Assembly (NCBI RefSeq): GCF_900095225.1
Contig: NZ_LT607417.1
Span: forward strand, 332,737 to 396,736
DNA: 64,000 nt
Source of the DNA: Pseudomonas sp. UMAB-08
GTDB taxonomy: Bacteria; Pseudomonadota; Gammaproteobacteria; Pseudomonadales; Pseudomonadaceae
Reading direction: 5' to 3'
Of this stretch, positions 57,766-64,000 are shown in pieces. Positions within the stretch are counted from its first letter, which is position 1. Every line of letters begins with the position of its first letter. A model generated the notes under the pieces. That model was not told where the DNA came from and made no database searches. It saw only the letters and a list, made by a program, of their open reading frames with translations. A program made the position numbers and the translations under genes.

Positions 57766-58536
57766 GTGACACCACTCACAATCACCCTGCTGATAGTCGC
57801 TGGCATCGTCATTCTGATTGCCATCGGCTTCCTCAACCACGTATCCGAAAACAACAAGCTGGAAAAGGCTCGCCTTAAGGTCGAGCTGACTGATCGCCTG
57901 CGCCGCTGCGGAGAGATCACCGAAACGTTCCCCGGCCAGTTGATGACGCCTGCTCTCAAGCAGCTACTGACGCGCCTGGAACTCAACGTGATCCAGCGCC
58001 TGCTCGCGCTGAACAAGGGCAACAGCGCGCTCAAGGCACGTATAGATGAACTCGTGACACTGGTGAATCAGGGCGATGCAATCCCGATCAACAACCCACC
58101 CGGCCCAATCCTGACCGAAGCCAAGGCCAAGGACGTGCGCTTTCTATTAGAAGCCTTGCACGGCCAGGTGACCCGCGCCGCACACGACGGCTTCTTGCCA
58201 ACCATCGAAGCCAAGTACTGGATCAAGGAAATCCGCCACATTCTGGTACTGCTGCACATTGAGTTCTTCAATAACCTCGGACAACAGGCGTTCTCCCAAG
58301 AGCAGCCCGGCCAGGCGCGACTGGCATTCGAACGCGGCGTGCAGTACCTGCGCAAACAGCCGGACCCAGTCGTTTATCAGGAACAACTCCGGTACATGGA
58401 GAGCATGCTGGCCCACGCCAACTCAATGGTATTGACGAACACCGCGCCTGCCGAAGGCGAAGTCAACGAATTGACCGACGGATTGAAGACTGTCGAAGCA
58501 GACGGCGACTGGAAAAAGAAAGTCGTCTACGACTGA
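57766..58536 (+). CDS. Membrane-anchored helical protein of unknown function
   Basis: I start this 256-residue protein at the GTG at 57766, so that a membrane helix (residues about 4-22, ITLLIVAGIVILIAIGFLNH) is N-terminal; GAGG lies upstream. The frame continues upstream with no family-like sequence and overlaps the tRNA promoter region. The rest is mostly helical and soluble, with an AFERGVQYLRKQPDP stretch that could be TPR-like. I do not recognise a family function. Confidence 0.8.
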   Translation: MTPLTITLLIVAGIVILIAIGFLNHVSENNKLEKARLKVELTDRLRRCGEITETFPGQLMTPALKQLLTRLELNVIQRLLALNKGNSALKARIDELVTLVNQGDAIPINNPPGPILTEAKAKDVRFLLEALHGQVTRAAHDGFLPTIEAKYWIKEIRHILVLLHIEFFNNLGQQAFSQEQPGQARLAFERGVQYLRKQPDPVVYQEQLRYMESMLAHANSMVLTNTAPAEGEVNELTDGLKTVEADGDWKKKVVYD

Positions 58537-58618
58537 GGCTCTGACTGCAAGGCAGACAGGCGCAACGCCTGTCTGCCGATAAACTCATCGATTCTGCAAT
58601 AGCCACGCCATCAGACAA

Positions 58619-59104
58619 TCAATCGCACGTGGTCAGCCTGAGGAAGATGGCGACCAACTGCTCCAGACCTGCCTGATCCTGCTCGGAGAAGCGCCCAACA
58701 CTTGGGCTGTCCAGATCCAGCACCCCAATCAATCGCCCGTCCTTGACCAATGGCACGACCAGCTCGCTGTTCGATGCACTGTCACAGGCGATATGCCCGG
58801 CGAACGCGTGGACATCTTCGACCCGCTGAGTCTCGCGGGTGGCCGCCGCAGCGCCGCAAACGCCACGACCGAACGGGATTCGCACGCAGGCGATCTGCCC
58901 CTGAAAAGGCCCCAGCACCAACTCTTCGTTACGCGCCAAATAGAAGCCAGCCCAGTTCAGGTCATCGAGCTGACTGAACAAAAAGGCTGAAAACTGTGCG
59001 GCATTGGCAATGAAGTCACGCTCGTCCGCCAGCAGCGACTCCAACTGCGCGGCGAGCAAGCCGTAGCCATTCAGGCCAGCGCCGGTGTTTTGTAAATCGA
59101 TCAT
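58619..59104 (-). CDS. GAF-domain free methionine-(R)-sulfoxide reductase
   Basis: fRMsr reduces free methionine R-sulfoxide. The 161-residue single GAF domain has NWAGFYLAR and three cysteines in the family positions: IACVRIP, GVCGAAA and IACDSASNSELVVPL. The start at 59104 overlaps the DUF815 gene by four bases (ATGA); the longer frame lies inside that gene. It is thematically linked to msrB 4 kb away. Confidence 0.92.
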   Translation of the reverse strand: MIDLQNTGAGLNGYGLLAAQLESLLADERDFIANAAQFSAFLFSQLDDLNWAGFYLARNEELVLGPFQGQIACVRIPFGRGVCGAAAATRETQRVEDVHAFAGHIACDSASNSELVVPLVKDGRLIGVLDLDSPSVGRFSEQDQAGLEQLVAIFLRLTTCD

Positions 59105-59991
59105 GCTTGTTGCTCCAACAATTTTAGTCCTACCCAATAACGCGCAAATTGATAAGCACAACGACCGTTGCGATTGCCGCGCCCGGTCGCCCAACGGACC
59201 GCCGTAATATCCAGCGCCTCATCGCGCTGCCACTCAAGGCCCGACGCTGATGCCAATTGACCAATCCAGTGCTCGACCACGCTCAGAAAGTGTTCCTGAG
59301 TGAAGGGATAGAACGATAGCCACAGGCCAAAACGGTCAGACAAGGCAATCTTGTCTTCCACCGCCTCACTGGGGTGCAGCTCGCCGTCGACCCGCTGCCA
59401 GTTTTCGTTATCGCTTTCCTTCTCTGGCACCAGATGGCGACGGTTGGACGTGGCGTACAACAGCACGTTGTCCGGCGCCTGTTCGAGCGAACCGTCCAGC
59501 ACGCTCTTGAGCACGCGGTAATCGCTCTCGCCCGCCTCGAATGACAGGTCATCGCAAAACAGCACGAAGCGCTGGGGCAATTTCTGCAACTGCTCCACCA
59601 CGCGTGGCAGGTCGCCCAAGTGATCGCGCTCAATCTCGATCAGACGCAAACCGCACTGATGATTTTCAGCCAACAATGCACGGACCAGCGAAGACTTGCC
59701 AGTCCCTCGCGAGCCCCAGAGCAACGCATGGTTGGCGGGCAGACCATCAATGAACTGCCGGGTATTGCGCGCCAGTTGATCGCGCTGTTTATCGACACCG
59801 ATCAGGTCAGACAAGCGCGTGTCCAGGCTGACGTGGAGTGGCATCAAGTAGCCACTGCGACCCTCCTGCACCCAACGCGCGGCCAAGGAGTGCGTCCAGT
59901 CGACGGGATGACGAGGTGCCGGCAATAGCGGCTCCAAACGGGCCAGTACCGCATCAGCGCGCTCGAGAAATGCATTTAACCGAGAGTCCAC
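59101..59991 (-). CDS. DUF815 family P-loop ATPase
   Basis: The 296-residue protein is an AAA-like ATPase of unknown role. Walker A is LLWGSRGTGKSSLV (about residues 91-104), Walker B-like RFVLFCDDLSFE, sensor 1 VLLYATSNRRHL and a helical C-domain ending ARYWVGLKLLEQQA. It is coupled to the fRMsr gene and divergent from sagS. Confidence 0.92.
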   Translation of the reverse strand: MDSRLNAFLERADAVLARLEPLLPAPRHPVDWTHSLAARWVQEGRSGYLMPLHVSLDTRLSDLIGVDKQRDQLARNTRQFIDGLPANHALLWGSRGTGKSSLVRALLAENHQCGLRLIEIERDHLGDLPRVVEQLQKLPQRFVLFCDDLSFEAGESDYRVLKSVLDGSLEQAPDNVLLYATSNRRHLVPEKESDNENWQRVDGELHPSEAVEDKIALSDRFGLWLSFYPFTQEHFLSVVEHWIGQLASASGLEWQRDEALDITAVRWATGRGNRNGRCAYQFARYWVGLKLLEQQA

Positions 59992-60077
59992 GGTGTCTCC
60001 TTAATTAAACTGAATAAAGGCAAGGCCTGATCGGCTATGATTTCCCGGCGAAGAAACACGAGGAATAGCTTTCCCCC

Positions 60078-62408
60078 ATGGATATATCGTTCACCAACCG
60101 TCTGTCGTTCAAGCAAGCACGCCTGACAGTGCTGGTCGGTTTCGCGTTGGGAACCGTGCTTAGCCTGATCCAAATCACCCTCGATTATGCCAGCGAAGAC
60201 GCCTCCATCGATCGCGAAATTCGCTCCCTGTTGGAAATCAGTCACAACCCCGCCTCGCGAATCGCCTACAACATTGATGCCGAGCTCGCCCAGGAACTGG
60301 CAATGGGCTTGCTGCGCTCCCCCGCCATCATGGGTGCGAAGCTCAGCGACAACAATAATGTGGTGCTGGCCGACGTCGAACGCCCACGGGCGGAGAGTCG
60401 CTACCGGATGATCAGCGACTTTCTTTTTGGAGAAAGCCGCCAGTTCGAAGATATCCTGCACTTGAACCACATGCCCAACGACTCGATCGGCACCTTGCGC
60501 CTGAATGTCGACACCTTTGCGTTTGGCAGCCACTTCCTGCAACGCGCCGAAATCACCCTGATCAACGGGTTTGCCCGCAGCCTGCTGCTGAGCGGAATTT
60601 TGCTGGCGATGTTTTATTTCACCCTGACCAAACCACTGGTGGGCGTGATCCGCGCGCTGAGCCGTAGCGACCCGCACAGCCCGGAGCAGACCCGGTTGCC
60701 GTGCCCGCCGTGTCATGAGCAAGACGAGATTGGTGTCCTGGTGCAGGTCGCCAATGAGCAGTTTGAAACCATCGCCAGCGAACTCGCCCAACGCCGGACG
60801 GCAGAAAACCGCCTCACCGAGCATATGAGCGAACTGGAAAACATCGTTTCAGCACGCACTACCGAACTCAAGGCCAGTAATACCCGGCTCAGCCAATCCA
60901 ACGAGGAACTGCAGACAGCGCGCAGCACCGCTTTGGACATGGCCCAGGCGCGCTCAGCCTTCCTGGCCAACATGAGCCACGAAATCCGCACCCCGCTCAA
61001 CGGCCTGCTGGGCATGCTCGCGCTGTCTCTGGACAGCCCCCTCAACGCCGAACAGCGCCAACAGCTGTCCATTGCGCATGACTCGGGCAAGGTTCTGGTG
61101 GAGTTGCTCAACGATATTCTCGACCTGTCGAAGTTCGATGCCGGCCAGCTGGAGCTTGAACATATCCCGTTCGATCTGGGCGCTTTAATCGAGGACACCG
61201 CCAACCTGCTGTCGCAAAACGCGGCACCCAGCGTCGAGCTGACCTGCCTGATCGATCCGCACTTCCCGGCATTGGTACTCGGCGATCCCACCCGGGTTCG
61301 ACAAATCGTCAGCAACCTGCTGTCCAACGCATTGAAATTCACCCGCCTTGGCCGCGTCGATGTGCGCCTGTGCACCCACGCTGACGGCGTACGGATCGAA
61401 GTCCGGGACACCGGTATCGGTATCGCTCAGGACGCCCAGGCAAAAATCATTCAGCCGTTCATGCAGGCTGCGGCGGGCATCACCCGGCAGTTCGGTGGCA
61501 CCGGTCTTGGGCTGGCGCTGACCCACAATCTATGCGGTGCCATGCAGGGCTATCTGAGTATTGAGTCCCAAGTCGGCTTCGGCAGCCAGTTCTGCGCCGA
61601 GCTACCCCTGCCCAGCTACGCCCCGGCGCCGGTGTTCGCACCGCTCAAAGGGCAAGTGATTGTCGTCAGCCCTGCAAGCAGCGGCCTGGCGGAGTTGCTG
61701 AGCAGCCTGCTGCCCAGCTGGGGCATCGAGTACCGGCGCTATGGTATCGGAGACAGCCTTTACGGCCTTGAGCCCGACCTGCTGATCACCGACTGTCCGG
61801 AATGCCTGTTCGGCCTGCGTCCCGCGATCAAAGCACCGATCTTGCTGATCACGGCGTATGGCAACTTCATGCCCGGCGACCAGGTCATGGCCCTCGAGCC
61901 GCTGCAACAACAGGCCCGCCCGCTGGCACGCAATGCGCTGTACCAAACCTTGCGACGGGCGCTGCACACCGACGAACCCGACCATCGCGAGCTATTGCTC
62001 GGGGACCAGGCAACAGCGCGCAGAGCGCGAATCCTGCTGGTCGAAGACAACCCGGTCAATCAACTGGTAGCCAAGGGCATCCTCAGCAAACTTGGCTGCG
62101 ACGTGGTCGTCAGCGGGCACGGCGCCGATGCGCTCGAACGGCTTGAACATCAAACCTTCGATCTGGTGCTGATGGACTGCAACATGCCTGTTATGGATGG
62201 CTATGAGGCCAGTCGGCAAATTCGCCAGTCCGGGCGCTGGCAACAACTGCCGATCATTGCCCTGACGGCCAACGCCATGCCCGAAGAACGCGAACACTGT
62301 CGCGCAGCGGGCATGAGCGACTACCTGGCCAAGCCCTTCCGCCGCGAAGAGCTCATCAGCCTGCTGGACAAGTGGCTGCCCGTTGCGCCTGGCGAAGCCC
62401 CTTTGTAG
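60078..62408 (+). CDS. sagS: Hybrid sensor histidine kinase SagS
   Basis: SagS in P. aeruginosa governs the switch to surface-attached growth and biofilm tolerance. This 776-residue protein has two membrane helices (about 15-34 and 160-183) around a periplasmic sensor domain, a HAMP-like linker and a coiled coil near 225-290. The dimerisation domain with His301 (MSHEIRTPLN) is followed by an ATPase domain (N-box NLLSNALKF, DTGIGIA, GGTGLGLA). A degenerate receiver-like stretch near 525-640 precedes a true receiver with Glu656-Asp657, phospho-acceptor Asp700 (LVLMDCNMP) and Lys752. There is no Hpt domain, so phosphate must pass to a separate protein such as HptB. The neighbours match P. aeruginosa sagS. 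Confidence 0.88.
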   Translation: MDISFTNRLSFKQARLTVLVGFALGTVLSLIQITLDYASEDASIDREIRSLLEISHNPASRIAYNIDAELAQELAMGLLRSPAIMGAKLSDNNNVVLADVERPRAESRYRMISDFLFGESRQFEDILHLNHMPNDSIGTLRLNVDTFAFGSHFLQRAEITLINGFARSLLLSGILLAMFYFTLTKPLVGVIRALSRSDPHSPEQTRLPCPPCHEQDEIGVLVQVANEQFETIASELAQRRTAENRLTEHMSELENIVSARTTELKASNTRLSQSNEELQTARSTALDMAQARSAFLANMSHEIRTPLNGLLGMLALSLDSPLNAEQRQQLSIAHDSGKVLVELLNDILDLSKFDAGQLELEHIPFDLGALIEDTANLLSQNAAPSVELTCLIDPHFPALVLGDPTRVRQIVSNLLSNALKFTRLGRVDVRLCTHADGVRIEVRDTGIGIAQDAQAKIIQPFMQAAAGITRQFGGTGLGLALTHNLCGAMQGYLSIESQVGFGSQFCAELPLPSYAPAPVFAPLKGQVIVVSPASSGLAELLSSLLPSWGIEYRRYGIGDSLYGLEPDLLITDCPECLFGLRPAIKAPILLITAYGNFMPGDQVMALEPLQQQARPLARNALYQTLRRALHTDEPDHRELLLGDQATARRARILLVEDNPVNQLVAKGILSKLGCDVVVSGHGADALERLEHQTFDLVLMDCNMPVMDGYEASRQIRQSGRWQQLPIIALTANAMPEEREHCRAAGMSDYLAKPFRREELISLLDKWLPVAPGEAPL

Positions 62409-62426
62409 GTGTCAGCTTGCCTGCGC

Positions 62427-62909
62427 TTAAAGCAACGCTTCGATTTCGCTGGAGAGGTCCTCTGGCTTGGTCAGGGGTGCAAAGCGCTTGACCAGCTTGC
62501 CGTCCTTGCCAATCAGAAACTTGGTGAAATTCCACTTGATGCGTTTCGAACCCAACAGGCCCGGCGCCTGTTTTTTCAACTGGACGAATAATGGGTGAGC
62601 GTCGCTGCCATTGACGTCGACTTTCTTGAATAACGGAAAACTGACCCCGAAATTCAATTCACAAAACTCGGAAATAGCCCCTTCATTCCCTGGCTCCTGA
62701 TGACCGAACTGATTGCACGGAAAACCCAGCACCACCAGCCCCCGGTCCTTGTAACGCTGCCAAAGCTGTTCCAGGCCTTTGTATTGGGGGGTGAAACCGC
62801 ATTTGCTCGCGGTGTTGACCACCAATACGGCCTTGCCAGCAAAATCTGCCAACGTCTTTTGCTCGCCCTTGATGGTCGTGCACGGGATGGACAGTAGATT
62901 TTCGCTCAT
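62427..62909 (-). CDS. Glutathione peroxidase family protein
   Basis: The 160-residue thiol peroxidase has the active Cys in NTASKCGFTPQY (residue about 37), Gln in FPCNQFGHQEPG and Trp-Asn in KWNFTKFL. Such bacterial enzymes reduce peroxides, often with thioredoxin. It is convergent with sagS (18 bases apart) and has a 24-base palindrome over its promoter. In P. aeruginosa this gene (PA2826) is controlled by the MarR-type peroxide sensor OspR encoded next to it; that gene is missing here. Confidence 0.93.
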   Translation of the reverse strand: MSENLLSIPCTTIKGEQKTLADFAGKAVLVVNTASKCGFTPQYKGLEQLWQRYKDRGLVVLGFPCNQFGHQEPGNEGAISEFCELNFGVSFPLFKKVDVNGSDAHPLFVQLKKQAPGLLGSKRIKWNFTKFLIGKDGKLVKRFAPLTKPEDLSSEIEALL

Positions 62910-62941
62910 GGCAAAGCCCTCAAAGGCTGGAGTGTGGGGGA

Positions 62942-62977
62942 AACATAGTGCGCAATTAAATTGCGCGCAATTTAATT
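62942..62977 (-). promoter_or_regulatory. gpx promoter with overlapping 24-base palindrome
   Basis: The minus strand has TTGCGC (62970-62965), a 17-base spacer and TATGTT (62947-62942). A perfect palindrome, AATTAAATTGCG and its mirror (62954-62977), covers the -35 box and most of the spacer. The AATTNAATT-like core resembles MarR/OhrR-family peroxide-sensor boxes, so repression relieved by oxidants is the likely logic. Confidence 0.65.
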
Positions 62978-63021
62978 CACCTCATCAATATCACAGCATA
63001 GGCAAATAGCCCGGCGGCGCG

Positions 63022-63417
63022 TTACTCCCGAGGCACCAGGTCCAGGCACACCGAGTTGATGCAATAACGCAGACCCGTCGGCGGCGGGCCATCAGGGAAC
63101 ACATGACCCAAATGGGCATCGCATTTGGCGCAGACTACTTCGGTGCGGATCATGCCGTGGGTCATGTCGCGAATTTCGACGACCGCACTGCCCTCAAGGG
63201 GCGCGTAGAAACTTGGCCAGCCGCAGCCTGAGTCGAACTTGGTCGAAGAATCGAACAACGCCTCGTTGCAGCACACGCAGTGATAGACCCCTGGGGTCTT
63301 GGTGCTGTTGTACTTCCCGGAAAAGGGCCGTTCGGTCGCTTTCAGGCGACACACGTTGTACTGCTCCGGATCGAGCATCGCTTGCCATTCTTCACGGGTT
63401 TTTTCCAACTTTTCCAC
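63022..63417 (-). CDS. msrB: Peptide-methionine (R)-S-oxide reductase
   Basis: MsrB repairs methionine R-sulfoxide in proteins. I start it at the GTG at 63417, behind the strong site GGAGG (131 residues, [11 protein letters not shown] after the start). Two zinc CxxC pairs are visible (CVCC and CAKC), with SGCGWPSF and the catalytic Cys in [11 protein letters not shown]. It lies upstream of gpx with 112 bases between, and divergent from the aminotransferase gene. Confidence 0.95.
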   Translation of the reverse strand: MEKLEKTREEWQAMLDPEQYNVCRLKATERPFSGKYNSTKTPGVYHCVCCNEALFDSSTKFDSGCGWPSFYAPLEGSAVVEIRDMTHGMIRTEVVCAKCDAHLGHVFPDGPPPTGLRYCINSVCLDLVPRE

Positions 63418-63609
63418 GGGTACACCTCCACATCTTAAAAAGCCCGATCTGTATCTTTTCCGCTGATCAGGCGGCACGTATCATTGCGCCTCGTTAGACG
63501 TCAGTCTGGCATCCGAGTTTCGCGCATACAAATCCATTTTCATGGCGCTATGCCCGGCAATCCAGGCTATGTGAATACAGTGGATCGTCCATTTTCGGGA
63601 TCAATCACC

Positions 63610-64000
63610 ATGCAGGTCAGCAAATCGAACAAGCTCGCCAACGTCTGTTATGACATTCGCGGCCCAGTGCTCAAGCACGCCAAACGCCTGGAAGAGGAAG
63701 GCCATCGCATCCTCAAGCTGAATATCGGCAATCCCGCGCCATTTGGTTTCGAAGCGCCGGACGAAATCCTCCAGGACGTCATCCGCAATCTGCCGACCGC
63801 ACAGGGCTACAGCGACTCCAAAGGCCTGTTCAGCGCACGCAAGGCCGTCATGCAGTACTACCAGCAAAAGCAGGTAGAAGGTGTCGGCATTGAAGACATC
63901 TATTTGGGTAATGGCGTCTCCGAGCTGATCGTGATGTCGCTGCAGGCCCTGCTCAACAATGGCGATGAAGTGCTGATCCCGGCACCCGATTACCCGCTGT
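63610..64000 (+). CDS. alaA: AlaA-type alanine/glutamate-pyruvate aminotransferase (5' part)
   Basis: The frame starts at 63610 and runs off the right edge, showing the first 130 residues of a class I aminotransferase. It begins MQVSKSNKLANVCYDIRGPV and has LKLNIGNPAPFGFEAPDEI, YSDSKGLFSAR and NGVSELIVMSLQALL, which fit AlaA/YfbQ. The PLP lysine would lie beyond the window. It is divergent from msrB; the 192-base gap shows no clear promoter. Confidence 0.9.
   Translation, partial: MQVSKSNKLANVCYDIRGPVLKHAKRLEEEGHRILKLNIGNPAPFGFEAPDEILQDVIRNLPTAQGYSDSKGLFSARKAVMQYYQQKQVEGVGIEDIYLGNGVSELIVMSLQALLNNGDEVLIPAPDYPL

Overview
The window is a stretch of a Pseudomonas chromosome, most like the P. fluorescens/P. 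putida/P. syringae side of the genus. The evidence is gene content and order that match known Pseudomonas blocks: fimV-truA-trpF-accD-folC-SPOR-cvpA-purF-metZ, holB-tmk-mltG-pabC-fabF-acpP-fabG-fabD-plsX-rpmF, rluC/rne, murB-kdsB-lpxK-exbD-exbB-comEC, and a sagS-gpx-msrB block. G+C is high, a Pseudomonas-type REP palindrome is present and an RgsA small RNA sits in its usual place. There is no rRNA, no CRISPR array and no transposase gene. Comparisons with P. aeruginosa gene order below are from memory.

Layout. 212-9051 (minus) is a dense row: SDR oxidoreductase, metZ, purF, cvpA, SPOR protein, folC, accD, trpF, truA. Between truA and fimV, normally neighbours, lies an accessory insert (9265-13200): an exported esterase, a complete two-domain arsA arsenite ATPase without other ars genes, and a relatively AT-rich membrane acyltransferase. 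fimV and a catalytically degenerate aspartate-semialdehyde dehydrogenase paralogue (usg type) follow. At about 17.2-17.3 kb the order jumps to a second conserved block: DUF1285 protein, DUF4823 lipoprotein, moaA-like gene, TetR regulator, class V aminotransferase, rgsA sRNA, tatD, pilZ, holB, tmk, mltG, pabC, then the type II fatty-acid and phospholipid initiation cluster (fabF, acpP, fabG, fabD, plsX) with rpmF and yceD, then maf, sppA, a HAD phosphatase, rluC and rne.

After rne, a molybdenum-hydroxylase cassette (MobA-like transferase, XdhC, Tat-exported large subunit, 2Fe-2S subunit; 39777-44156) separates rne from the envelope cluster murB-kdsB-Trm112-lpxK-exbD-exbB-comEC. The last 13 kb hold a DUF2062 protein, an ABC-2 exporter pair, a GST, a large FadE-type acyl-CoA dehydrogenase, a tRNA-Glu/tRNA-Gly operon, fRMsr, a DUF815 ATPase, the hybrid kinase SagS, glutathione peroxidase, msrB and the start of an alaA-type aminotransferase. 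fRMsr, Gpx and MsrB form a local oxidative and methionine-repair theme.

The most interesting signals are: a 266-bp MITE-like element with a 21-bp perfect terminal inverted repeat and two long internal hairpins between holB and pilZ; a 24-bp perfect palindrome over the predicted gpx promoter although the neighbouring regulator gene expected from P. aeruginosa (ospR) is absent; a near-consensus sigma-70 promoter so close to yceD that the yceD-rpmF mRNA should be leaderless; a pseudo-enzyme in the ASADH family; an orphan arsA; and an RgsA sRNA whose 5' eight bases are complementary to early codons of acpP in the same window. I did not find a convincing wholly new multi-gene system.
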